Of a stretch of 64,000 nt of DNA, positions 21,024-29,940 are shown piece after piece. Numbering within the stretch: the first letter of the stretch is position 1; every line of letters starts with the position of its first letter. Made by a program: the position numbers and the translations under genes. The notes under the pieces are model-generated. The model was not told the DNA's origin and made no database searches. It was given only the letters and a program-made list of their open reading frames with translations. The DNA lies in the NCBI GenBank assembly GCA_036365145.1, contig JAEOAD010000888.1, forward strand, positions 4,228,501 through 4,292,500, in the 5' to 3' direction. Source of the DNA: Orientallactaga sibirica. Its lineage: Eukaryota; Chordata; Mammalia; Rodentia; Dipodidae.

Positions 21024-21582
21024 AAGCTGGGCATGGTGGTACAAGCCTTTAATCCTAGCACTAGTGTGGTAGAAAAGAAACTAAAAGTTGAACTGATTCA
21101 CTGGGTGACTGTAAGAGTTAATTGCTGAGGAGCTAAAACTTATCTTTGTCAGCAGATGGAAAAATTCCAAAGAAGGAACTGTCCAGAAAGGGCCCAAAGG
21201 GATGATAAGAAGGAAAGACAGTTTAGGCTAAAACAAAGTAAAATGGAGTTCATTGTTAGGGTGGCCTGACTACAGAAATGATTGATATGCAAATTGTCAC
21301 ATCTTGTTTGTTCACATTTACCTCCCCTTGGCTATGAAAACTGTAAAATGGAAATAAAATCTCCACTGGGGCCAAAGCTGGTTTGGAGGGCTACCTCAAG
21401 CTTTTTGGCTCCTGGGTAATAAACTCCTCTACTTTCATTCATTCTGGCATTAGAATGATCTTTCCAGAGAATTTCTGCAACAGTAGGAGGATCTCTATAA
21501 GTTCGAGGCTACCCTGAGACTACATAGTAAATTCCAGGTCAGCCTGGGCCAGAGTGAAACCCTACCTTGAAAAAACAAAACA
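21024..21582 (+). mobile_element. B1-like SINE split by a solo LTR
   Basis: Head at 21024-21064 ('gctgggcatggtggtac') and body at 21483-21582 ('gtaggaggatctctataag'). The LTR lies between them. Confidence 0.92.
21065..21482 (+). mobile_element. Solo LTR (418 bp) inside a B1
   Basis: Endogenous-retrovirus LTR left after LTR-LTR recombination. It starts TG ('tgtggtagaaaag') and ends CA ('ttctgcaaca'). Flanks are 'ctag' and 'gtag', a near-match to a 4-bp duplication. AATAAA motifs occur near 21351 and 21419. The B1 continues on either side, which fixes the boundaries. A 4-bp duplication would suit class I (gammaretrovirus-like) elements. Confidence 0.85.
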
Positions 21583-21614
21583 AAACAAAACAAAAAAAAA
21601 AAAAATTGAAAATA

Positions 21615-21672
21615 GGGCTGCAGAGTTCAAATAAATAAAATAAATAAGTAAATAATAAAATAAAATAAAATA
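21615..21672 (+). mobile_element. T1 SINE remnant, body deleted
   Basis: Only the head 'gggctgcagag' is left, joined to the tail 'ttcaaataaataaaataaat'. Confidence 0.6.
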
Positions 21673-21718
21673 TGCAAACACTGCAGAACAGAAAAAAAAA
21701 AAAAGAAGAAGAAGAAAA

Positions 21719-21922
21719 TAGGGCTGGAGAGATGGATCAGTGGTTTAAGTACTTGTCTGCAAAGCCTAAGGACCATAGTTCAATTTCCCAGTACCCAGGT
21801 AAAGCAAATGCACAAAATAGTGCATCTAGAGTTTTGTGCAGCCACTGGTGGCCCTGGTGTGCCCATTCTCTCTCTCTTCTATCTCTCTCTCTGTTTACAA
21901 CTAAATAAATAAAAACATTTTT
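21719..21922 (+). mobile_element. T1 SINE
   Basis: Complete copy with a 'gatggatcagtgg' head variant. Confidence 0.92.
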
Positions 21923-22016
21923 AAAATGGAAAATAAATGTTTTCTCATATAAAATGCTTACTTTGAAACAGGCAATTTTTGTGGCTGGAGAGATGACTCA
22001 GCAGTTAAGGTGCTTG

Positions 22017-22022
22017 CCCTCA
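22017..22022. repeat. 6-bp target duplication, left (CCCTCA)
   Basis: Identical to 27863-27868. Six-base duplications are typical of betaretrovirus-like (class II) integration. Confidence 0.85.
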
Positions 22023-22392
22023 TGTATGGTACAATGCAGGTCAGGCCCTAGCCAGAACGCATGCTAAAAGAAACCAGGAAGTGGCTTCTGTGGACGGAGC
22101 ATCCTGCACAGGCCTGGCATGACAACAGGACAGTCCCATGCTCGTGAGCAACCTGCTGCAAGATGATCAGGCTGTCATTGGTCACAAGAAGGGGACAACC
22201 CCATACAATGATTGGCCAGCCAAACCCTTTAAACCCCCTACACTTCCTTGAATAAACGAGTTTTCAGCAGCTCACCCTCTGCCTGCTTCCACCCAACTCC
22301 CGGAGTCTGTGTCATGACTCCGCGGTTCTCACCCCCTACTCGGTGGAGACCATGCCATCCCTCCTGGGCTGGCCCTAGGAGGGACCCCAATA
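22023..22392 (+). mobile_element. 5' LTR, type A
   Basis: 370-bp LTR starting TG ('tgtatggtac') directly after the CCCTCA duplication and ending just before a primer-binding site. It holds 'ttgaataaacgag' (polyadenylation signal). Its 3' 290 bp match 27566-27862. The last bases read 'ccccaata' rather than a canonical CA. Confidence 0.88.
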
Positions 22393-22394
22393 TC

Positions 22395-22412
22395 TGGCAC
22401 CTGAATAGGGAC
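22395..22412 (+). other. Primer-binding site, tRNA-Lys-like
   Basis: 'tggcacctgaatagggac' lies 2 bp after the LTR. It resembles the PBS of elements primed by tRNA-Lys3, with three differences consistent with CpG and C-to-T decay. Confidence 0.75.
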
Positions 22413-22624
22413 CCTCTCCCCCTTGGCGTTGGCAAGACGCCCCCTTCTTGATCGTCGGTAATTAGGCCCCTTGCTGTTCTGTGTGCTGATGGCTGACTGA
22501 GGGTGAGCGGACAGCCCCCTCGTCTCCCCTTTTCCTTTTCCTCATCCTTTTCCCTGGCAGGACGGCACACATCGCCGCAGGGTCCCGAAGCCCATGTCGG
22601 CCTCTCCACTCTCAGTTCATCCCA
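22413..22624 (+). other. Proviral leader, type A
   Basis: GC-rich untranslated leader following the Lys-type PBS. No gag start is recognisable. Confidence 0.5.
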
Positions 22625-23680
22625 GTGAAAACACATAAGGGTCTGACCCACCTGATTTTGGAACCAAGGCAAGGCTGTTGGCTGAGCTTCCCTGGAGACA
22701 CTGTGTGGGCATACGGCCATGGAGTAATGACCCATGGAAGTCCCCCACTAAGCACAAGACACGTGGGTCCTAAACATTCTATCCATGTGTCTCAGCTGAC
22801 CCCAGCAATAGGTATTGTGGTTTGCATGATTATCCTTTGGGCTATCATTTTTTATCTGGGTTATCATTTTCTCAGTCTCCTCGATTCAGAAATGTCCGAG
22901 CCTAGTGCCCCCCCCCATGCTTTTCCTAGGCTTCATTTTAACCAGTATGTTTCACTGTATTCCTCCCCTTCAAGCACACCTTTGCCTTTTTGCTTATTAA
23001 TGCCTCTTATGGTAATGCTACCCTCCAACCAGCCATCAGTTCCTTTACAACTCCTTTGATTGCATTGGTCTGCTACCATTAAGGACACTCAATGCTACTA
23101 TTTATGGCGCTAAGGGTGAGCTCACAACAGTCACCCAACATCTGTTTATGTTCAAGCCCCCTATTGTTTTGTCTTGGTCCCAACACTCCATGCCTCCACC
23201 TTTTTACTCTCTTCCAGGGGCTTTCTCAATTAGGCGCCAATTGGCTTTGCAGCTGTTTCTCCTGATGATAACTTTACATTTTTTTCTTCAACCTTTCCTC
23301 CCTCCTTATCCTGGCAGGAATCCTAGTTATTCTCGTCTTCATGCTGATCCTTTTCAGATGTCTCAGAATTTTTTCTTTTCTTTTCTTTTCTTTTTTGGTT
23401 TTTCAAGGTAGGGTCTCACTCTAGTCTAGACTGGCCTGGAATTCACTATGTAGTCTCAGGATGGCCTCAAACTCACAGAGATCCTCCTACCTCTGCTTCC
23501 CAAGAGCTGGGATTAAAGGCATGTGCCACCATGCCTGGCTTCAGAACTTTTGCTCAGCGTATCCCCACCATCCAAACATACAAGGTTCTACACTACAGGG
23601 AGCCATTTATCAATGGGAAGAGGCAACCGCTCATGAACCACCATATGATATCTTATCTGCCTTTTCTCATTTGTAAACCT
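22625..23680 (+). pseudogene. env: Retroviral env remnant, proviral part 1
   Basis: Broken envelope-like sequence; gag and pol are absent between the leader and this point. 22625-23059 is open and includes a strongly hydrophobic stretch ('GIVVCMIILWAIIFYLGYHF'), which could be a signal or anchor segment. A second hydrophobic run at about 23290-23365 ('LAGILVILVFMLILFRCLRI') looks like a TM anchor and is followed by a cytoplasmic-tail-like end containing PPYDIL near 23640. Frames change and a B1 interrupts at 23375-23541. The env assignment rests on hydrophobic pattern and position; the subtype is uncertain. Confidence 0.5.
23375..23541 (-). mobile_element. B1-like SINE in env remnant
   Basis: Complete reverse copy with a TTTTC tail, directly after the putative membrane anchor. 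Confidence 0.93.
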
Positions 23681-23906
23681 GTCCTACCCCAGTCTTTTTC
23701 AGGTTCTATAGTGGATTCTTGCTCGCTGGGACCGTTTGCAGGCCACAGAGCCACCACCACTTGGCCCTCCCATGCCTCCTAGGTGACAGCCACACCCCTA
23801 GGGTTTTCTCACCAGGATGGAGGGTAGTCAGTGATGGGCAAGACCCCATGAGATGGGGCAACCTAAGACAGGCACCATCGCATGTGATGATCCCTTGGGG
23901 CCTGGG
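23681..23906 (+). other. Pre-LTR proviral sequence
   Basis: 23830-23875 ('gtgatgggcaagacccc', 'caacctaagacaggcaccat') resembles 27385-27440, which precedes the other copy of this LTR type. This segment therefore behaves like the 3' end of an internal region. No good polypurine tract is left before 23907. Confidence 0.65.
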
Positions 23907-24306
23907 TGTTGGGCCCTAAGAGGCCCAGGAGTGAGGCCTAGTGGAACTTCCTGAGCCTGACTAGAGTTTAGCGACCTGTCTTTGGCCTACTCCCGCTTAG
24001 GAGTGACTCAGCAAAGCCTAAGCCAAAACTGCCTCCACCCAGCTCCTGCTGACATGGTGAAATACTATTGCCCCTTACACCTTTATCCCATCCTGAGACC
24101 CACCCTCTTTCTCAAAGCTATATAAACACCTTCCTACTAAAATAAAACGAGTTCCTACTTTGACAAGACTCCCGACCCAGTGTGTTTTTCTCTCCGGTGT
24201 CTTAGAGGAGGGGGTCTGGGTCGCCAACACTCATCATCCTGCTCAGCCCCAAGAGGAGCTGCTGGACCAGCTTTCTTCAGCCCTACCTGCCGGGGGGAAA
24301 CTGGCA
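23907..24306 (+). mobile_element. Internal LTR, type B
   Basis: 400-bp LTR from 'tgttgggccctaagagg' to 'ctggca'. It has a TATA box 'ctatataaacacc' near 24117, the polyadenylation motif 'aataaaacgag' near 24141, and a PBS 3 bp downstream. Its first ~90 bp are repeated at 27477-27565. It is a different sequence from LTR A, although both share 'aataaa(a)cgagtt' and 'ctcccg' blocks. Confidence 0.87.
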
Positions 24307-24309
24307 GAC

Positions 24310-24327
24310 TGGTGCCCCGTGTGAGGA
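24310..24327 (+). other. Primer-binding site, elongator tRNA-Met
   Basis: 'tggtgccccgtgtgagga' is an exact 18-base complement to the 3' end (with CCA) of mammalian elongator tRNA-Met, judged from general knowledge of that tRNA. It sits 3 bp after LTR B. Confidence 0.8.
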
Positions 24328-25385
24328 ACTCTCTTTCCTGCCTATGGAAGTACGCTGATGGTCCAATCGGTCTGCGGATGGGTGTACCCTCATAAATTAT
24401 GAGGTAGTCTTTATATCTAACATTCTAACCTTTGCTTCTGTAACTTGTGCTTGCTTATCAACATCTTTTTGTTTCCTTTCTCTTTCCTTTCACTTTCGGG
24501 TTGTCGGCAAGCCGCATCTGCAGCACCTGTATTTCTGAATGGGTCATGTATTCCTGGTGGACACACCACGTGGGCAGACCTGGAGGAGACTCAAAGCGTT
24601 TTGCCCCCTCATTTGAGGGGGGGCTCCATCCTGGAAGACAGAGCAAACCTGCTGGGGAGATCTGCTCCCATCTGTGCTGTGTTTGGTATCATCGAGCCGT
24701 CCCCTAAGGACACAGGCTTGTCTGGCCATCACGGATCTAAATCTAAACTTAATTCTACAACATGTTTAGCTATTTTTTGGGCCTTTGTGCTTTTGTTGTA
24801 CTCGTGTGTATTACTGTTGCCCTGATTTTACAATACTCCTGCAATGTGGCTTAAAAGTAAAACAAAAAAACCTCCATGGCTTTTGGGACAAAACTCTTAT
24901 TTTAGCCCCATGGATTAGTTCAATCCGACTTGCCATAATTGCCAGCCTTAAAGGCTTCTCCGTGGAGGAGTTCATTTCTGCCCTTAACAAAAGCTGTAAG
25001 GAAAAACTAAAACTGGCTTTTAAAATCTCGTTCCTCCCAAGGCCGCCACACAAACCACCACCGGCCCGCTGTCTTTTCAGCCCGTAACCACCGCCTATGG
25101 CAATAGCACTCACAACCACACCACCCCCTCTTTACCTTTGGAAGGACCTCGGCCTTATCCATCCTGGACACACCCAGGCAGCTGCCAGTTCACTAACACA
25201 CACCATTGCCCCACCCTTCGCTGCCTTACCATTAACGTAGGGCCGGAGGCAAAATCCATGCCCTGATACCCGACCCCCCTCTCTGCTCTGGCTCTTATCC
25301 ACAAGGCAGCCCAGAAATCTGGCATTGACTCTTACTGTAAACAGGTCCTTTTACATACAATGGGCCATCCACCTCCAGACTTACT
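24328..25385 (+). pseudogene. Proviral leader and degraded gag/pol region
   Basis: About 1 kb after the Met-type PBS. Short frames (24445-24825, 24785-25087) are open, but none shows a clear matrix, capsid or zinc-knuckle motif. Stops are frequent. It is probably leader plus a deleted gag and early pol. Assignment is by position only. Confidence 0.45.
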
Positions 25386-25568
25386 GAGCACATTCGCTCA
25401 CACACCGGTCTGCCTGACTTTATTGCTAATGGGGATTCGCAGGTAGACAAATTTATTGCTGTCTCCTCCTTGCCACCCTTAGAACAAGCTAAACATTTAA
25501 ACCAAATGTTCCATCTATCCCCCTTAATGATTCAAGCCCGCTTCCTACTTAATGTCACTGGGGGCTGA
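25386..25568 (+). pseudogene. pol: Pol fragment, RNase H-integrase junction (copy 1)
   Basis: Open from 25386 to a stop at 25566-25568. The peptide contains H-T-G-L-P followed by an acidic spacer and a histidine pair ('KHLNQMFH'), the layout of the RNase H C-terminus running into the integrase zinc-binding N-domain in betaretrovirus-like pol. It breaks off at 'LLNVT' before any Cys pair. A separate, differing segment of the same domain begins at 25873. Confidence 0.6.
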
Positions 25569-25831
25569 TCTTAAGGTATTAATGGTGGGTTTAAGATTCC
25601 ATTGTAAAGATATGAAAAGTGTGCCCAGTAGGAGTTCCTAAAGTGTGCTGGAGTTTTTGGCTGTAGTTTTTGCTCCTGTGTGCTGTGTGGCTGGTTGGTT
25701 TTTTTTTTTTTTTTTTCCTCTCTCTTGCTTGGCCCTGTGAAGGCAGGCCAACTTCTTCTGCCATTATGGAACTTCCCTAGATCTATAAGCTTCAACATCT
25801 CAAAGGCCATCAAAATTTACCAGGATTCCTC

Positions 25832-25869
<38 letters not shown>
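25569..25869 (+). mobile_element. A-tailed insert of unknown origin
   Basis: About 300 bp unrelated to the pol text on either side, ending in a 35-base A tract (25835-25869). The A tail suggests a retroposed transcript, perhaps a processed pseudogene fragment. I see no clear target duplication and cannot name the source. An internal T17 run lies at about 25700-25716. Confidence 0.45.
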
Positions 25870-25872
<3 letters not shown>

Positions 25873-26765
25873 GCTGACAAACTGGCTTCTCTGCCTCAGT
25901 GTAATACAGTCTCAAAGCTACACGCTTCCACTTATTAACCCACATAAAGTGGAGGGGCCTTAAACATGAATATCCCCACGTGCCAGTCAAGGACCTTAAA
26001 AAAAAATTGTCCAAACTTACAAATCCTGTCAGCCTTTCCTCCAGGTACTTCCTCATCAAACTACAGGAGCCAATCCTCAAGGGCTATGCCCTAATCACCT
26101 TTGGCAGATTGACGTTACACACTATTCTCCATTTGGAAAACTTAAATATATTTTTCTCTCAGTTGATACTTTCTCCCATGCTTGCTGGGCATCGGCACAT
26201 GCCGGGGAAAAGATTAAACATGCTATTAGCCATATGCTTCAATGCTTTGCCACCCTTAGATTGCCAGATCAAGTCAAATTTTCTAATAATGGCCCCTGCT
26301 TTGTAAGCAGGGCCTTTATAGATTTCCTCCAAACCTGGAAAATCTCACATTCCACAGGCATCCCGTATAACCCACGGGGCCAGGCCATCATGGAAAGATA
26401 TAATCAAACTCTCAAGTCTCAATTACAAAAACAAAAGGGGGAATCCCTACCCCCACACGACCAACTGAAAAAGGCATTATTAACCCTAAATATTTTTTTG
26501 TTTTTTTTATTTATTTATTTTTGGTTTTTCAAGGTAGGGTCTCACTCTGGCTCAGGCTGACCTGGAATTCACTATCTAGTCTCAGGGTGGCCTTGAACTC
26601 TTGGCGATCCTCCTACCTCTGCCTCCCAAGTGCTGGGATTAAAGGCATGCACCACCACGCCCGGCAAAATTTTAAATTTTTCTAAAGAAGATAGACGCTT
26701 GTCCCCTTTTCAAAAACATTGGAACTCAGCTGTTACTTACAGATCCATCTGGGTCAAATAAAGGG
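25873..26765 (+). pseudogene. pol: Betaretrovirus-like integrase remnant (copy 2)
   Basis: The zinc-binding N-domain occupies 25873-26040: a His pair (LHA, LTH) is visible but frameshifted, and the Cys pair reads Y-K-S-C, so one Cys is lost. The frame shifts at the nine-A run 25998-26006. The catalytic core is open from about 26006 to 26490: WQIDVT carries the first Asp, SNNGP shows Asn where the second catalytic Asp is expected, and the Glu of 'AIMERYNQTLK' is present. A B1 splits the end. The C-terminal domain ('SPFQKHW' then 'GPDPLL') resumes at 26666, with stops. 'NPQGL' and 'WQIDVTHY' are class II-like features. Not active. Confidence 0.8.
26494..26665 (-). mobile_element. B1-like SINE in integrase remnant
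   Basis: Complete reverse copy with an ATTT/T tail, ending 'cacgcccggc'. Confidence 0.94.
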
Positions 26766-27003
26766 ACCCATTGACTGGGACCTAGAGAGGACCAGACCCC
26801 CTCCTCACAGCAGGGAGAGGGTTTTGATGTGCCTTTCCTCAAGAGGTAAAAAGACCCATTTGGGTACCAGCAAGAGACCTAAAATATTTACCCCAACAAG
26901 GGGACAATGACAATCAACTCTCCAGGGAGTGTTCCACCCCTGAGAACTGTGCCTCTGTTTCTTCCCCAGGAACGATTGGAGGTGTGGATGCTGCTAGACC
27001 CAA

Positions 27004-27264
27004 ATGAAGGCAGAAAAGCTCCAGAAAGATTTGGAGAAGAGGAGACGGGACTTCCAAGACAACCCACTGTGGACGGGCTTACATGGCTTTTTACCCTACC
27101 TTCTCCCTCCCCTGGGACCCCTCCTTCTCCTTCTTATCCTCACTGTCGGGCCCTGTGTAATTAATAAGATTACACAATTCATTCACCAACAGCTAGAGGC
27201 AATTAAACTTCATCAGGTCAAAATACCACAGGCTTGCAACTCAGGAGCCAGGCTCTTCCTCTGA
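27004..27264 (+). pseudogene. env: Env TM-subunit C-terminal remnant, gammaretrovirus-like
   Basis: An 86-codon open frame. It has a heptad-rich charged start ('EKLQKDLEKRRRDFQ'), then 'NPLWTGLHG', then a membrane anchor ('LPYLLPPLGPLLLLLILTVG') and a short tail. This order is typical of the C-terminus of gammaretrovirus or type-D TM proteins. Surface subunit, fusion peptide and disulfide motif are all missing, so a large deletion separates it from pol. 'cttccccag' at about 26960-26970 could be an old splice acceptor. Confidence 0.75.
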
Positions 27265-27458
27265 ATGGCTGTCCTCCTAACGTCCCTCCCCCACCCTCTA
27301 TGGAACCAATGACGGGTAAGATCTCAGACAGGCTGAAAAAACCCAAGACAGGTCACGGAGTGGATTTTCGATGAGCTAGAGGCATGGTACCCAGTGACGG
27401 GTAAGATCCCCGGAGGGGGACAACCTAAGACAGGGGCCATGATCTCTGCCGTTCTTAC
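27265..27458 (+). other. Proviral 3' untranslated region
   Basis: Non-coding text between env and the polypurine tract. 'gacgggtaagatc' occurs twice (about 27311 and 27397), a small internal duplication. Confidence 0.6.
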
Positions 27459-27476
27459 AAAAACAAAAGGGGGAGA
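27459..27476 (+). other. Polypurine tract
   Basis: 'aaaaacaaaagggggaga' immediately precedes the LTR B start at 27477, as expected for plus-strand priming. Confidence 0.8.
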
Positions 27477-27862
27477 TGTTGGGCCCTAAGAGGCCCGGGT
27501 GTGAGGCCTAGTGGAACTTCCTGAGCCTGACTAGAGTTTAGCGACCTGTCTTTGGCCTACTCCTGCACAGGCCTGGTGTGAAAACAGCTACAGTCCCATG
27601 CTTGCGAGCAACCTGCTGCAAGATGCTCTGCCCAGAGACAGGCTATCATTGGTCACAAGAAGGGACCACCCCATACAATGATTGGCCAGCCAAATCCTTT
27701 AAACCCCCTACACTTCCTTGAATAAACGAGTTTGCAGCAGGTCACCCACTGCCTGCTTCCACCCAACTCCCGAAGTCTGTGTCGTGACTCCATGCATCTC
27801 ACCCCCTACTCGGCAGAGACCCTGCTGTCCCTGCTGGGCTGGCTCTAGGAGGGACCCCAAAA
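27477..27862 (+). mobile_element. 3' LTR, composite of types B and A
   Basis: 27477-27560 matches the start of LTR B (23907-23990). From about 27561-27566 ('tcctgcacaggcctgg') it switches to LTR A sequence and follows 22103-22392 to the end. The switch lies in the shared 'tcc(t/c)gc'. It is followed by the CCCTCA duplication. Confidence 0.88.
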
Positions 27863-27868
27863 CCCTCA
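27863..27868. repeat. 6-bp target duplication, right (CCCTCA)
   Basis: Matches 22017-22022, and the interrupted T1 SINE continues directly after it. Confidence 0.85.
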
Positions 27869-28106
27869 GAGCCTAATGGACCTGGGTTGGAGTCCACAGT
27901 AGCCACATAAAGCCAATGCACAAAGTGGTACATACATCTGGACTTTGTTTGCAGTGGCTAGAGGCCCTGTCATGCTCATTCTTTCTCTTATTGTCTGTCT
28001 CTCTCTGCTTGCAAATAAATAAACAAATAATTAAAAAGGCAACTTAACTTGCATTCTAAAATTTAAGCCCTTTAAGTATCAAAAAGTTACCCTCTTAAGC
28101 CTTAAG

Positions 28107-28569
28107 TGTTAGGTTGGACCAAGTCCCAAGATGGAGTCACAGAAATGACAAAATGGTGATAAGATGAGAAGAGGCCTTACAGGAAAATACAAGAACCAAG
28201 CTGACCACATTTCTCAGAAACCACCTGACACATTGTTTCCCCTTGCCTCTAGGCCACAGTTTCCTGCTTACCTTAGCTCAAGAGCCACCTAACCTCTGTT
28301 TTGGTGACAAATCCTAACTGCCTGACCATAATCTTGTGATTAACAGGAAAATTCCCCTGAAGAAACTCCCCTACCTAACTTCACAAACAAGTCCCCCATT
28401 CCCCTATCCTGCATCCAGAACATAGGTCTTATAAAACCTAACCTTTGAAAACCCAAAGGTGGTGTTCTCTTCTCTCACGAGACAGCCTGGTGGCTCATGT
28501 ATTTCTCAAATAAACTTTTGCTTTGTTTCAGAGTGGTGTTGCGTGGTCTGGTCATTCTTGACCTTTACA
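28107..28569 (+). mobile_element. 5' LTR of the His-type provirus (LTR C)
   Basis: 463 bp, from 'tgttaggttggacc' to 'gacctttaca'. It contains 'cttataaaacc' (TATA-like, near 28430) and AATAAA near 28509. Its first 175 bp are repeated at 32693-32867. Confidence 0.9.
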
Positions 28570-28571
28570 TT

Positions 28572-28589
28572 TGGTGCCGTGACTCAGAT
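28572..28589 (+). other. Primer-binding site, tRNA-His
   Basis: 'tggtgccgtgactcagat' differs by one base from the site expected for tRNA-His priming, as used by HERV-H/RTVL-H-type class I elements. It is placed 2 bp after the LTR. Confidence 0.85.
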
Positions 28590-28886
28590 AGGAGGCTCTT
28601 TGGGTGGCCAGACCACCTATCCCCAACCAGACCACCAAACTGCCCCTGACCCTCTGAAGGCTTTGGACCATGTCTGCCTTGTACAGGCTTTCCCACCCAC
28701 CACAATTTGGCCCCACTCTTCTTCCCCTCTTTGTCTCCTCCCTCCTTCTTGGTAAGTGTCCCTCATGGGTGGACCTGTTCTCAGGTTTATCCCTTCTCAT
28801 CTAAGCTGTGTCAACACACCATACTACACCCCTTGCCCACTTCTGGGCACCCCAGGTCTCGAGAAAGACACACTCTTGACCCCTCG

Positions 28887-28918
<32 letters not shown>

Positions 28919-29194
28919 GAGTACTGAGCCCTAAGGGGCACCTTTCAGCTCAGTTTACCAGTTTCAGGACACTTTCCTCTTTCCTTCTCTATTTCTTTCC
29001 TTCTATCTCAACTTTCCTCCTTTACTGTCTCCTTTTCATGTCTGCACCTCTCACCCAAGATGTGAAACAAGATCTCTAAGCCAGTCCCAATCACTCCCCT
29101 GGCTTGTTTCATTAAGAACTTAAAACCACTACACTACAGGATATTAAACTTGCCACTTACATTTTACTGTAATCTGGCTTGGCCATAATATAAA
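28590..29194 (+). other. Proviral leader with (CT)n
   Basis: Leader of the His-type provirus. A (TC)15 tract lies at 28888-28917. No protein motif is seen. Confidence 0.6.
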
Positions 29195-29717
29195 TTGGAC
29201 AACCGGCCTATATGGCCAGAAAATGGTATTTTTGATTTCCAAATTCTTGCTGATTTAGATAACTTCTGCCACTGCATAGGCAAGTGGTCCAAAATTCCCT
29301 ATATAACAAACATTTTTCATTCATGTGCTTCTCCTTCTCTCTGCTCTGCTTGTCCTACTCACCAGATTCTTCTAGCCAAGACCTTGGGGACAAAATCAAA
29401 TTCAACACTCCTTCTTTGTTCTCCTCCACTTTCAGCTCTTGATCCCAATGCCATTGACAACCTGCCCCCTACTGCTACTCCTGATACTCCTCAGCCCCCA
29501 ACCCACCTCCATCAGACCCATCCTCACTACCTCTGCCCTCTCCCCTCCTGCTCAATGCACTTACTCACGCACAGACAAGAGTTTTTCCTCTATGCAAGGT
29601 GGCAGGGACAGAGGGAAATGTACATGACCATGTCCCTTTCTATGCCTGACCTGTCTCAAATTGAAGCATGCCTAGGATCCTTTTCTTCTGATCCTGTCCA
29701 CTATACTAAAAAATTTT
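29195..29717 (+). pseudogene. gag: Gag matrix-like remnant
   Basis: Open from 29195 into the SINE at 29718. 'WPENGIFD' and 'GKWSKIPYI' follow the pattern of the gammaretrovirus matrix C-terminal half. A proline-rich section ('DTPQPPTHLHQTHPH') comes next, as in gammaretroviral p12-type linkers. The start codon is uncertain because upstream text is degraded. Confidence 0.65.
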
Positions 29718-29940
29718 GTGGGCTGTAGAGATGGCTTAATGATTAAGGTGCTTGCCTGCAAAACCTAAGGTCACATGTTCGACTCTCCAGATCCCATGTA
29801 AGCCAGACACAAAAAGGTGAGACAAGTGCAAGATCACACATGCCCACTAGGTGGCAGAAGCATCTGGAGTTTGATTGCATGGCTGAGGCCCTAGCACACC
29901 AATTCTCTCTCCCAGTCTCTCTCAATTAAATGAAATAAAA
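29718..29940 (+). mobile_element. T1 SINE in gag
   Basis: Complete copy. 'aaaaaattttg' before it and 'aaaagaattttg' after it form an imperfect target duplication. Confidence 0.92.

Larger units (their letters stand above)
21982..28022 (+). mobile_element. T1 SINE split by a provirus
   Basis: Head at 21982-22022 ends 'gcttgccctca'. The rest resumes at 27863 ('ccctcagagcctaatgg') and runs to 28022. The interrupted SINE gives the pre-insertion site of the 5.8-kb provirus between them. Confidence 0.93.

Noticed and set aside
22238..22735. 165-codon minus-strand frame in the provirus leader
   Set aside because: Antisense to the LTR/PBS/leader; a GC-rich chance frame with no motif.
23907..24306. 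LTR B as a lone solo LTR inserted by chance in the type A provirus
   Set aside because: It is followed by a correctly spaced PBS, and its start is repeated after a polypurine tract at 27477, so it belongs to a proviral structure.
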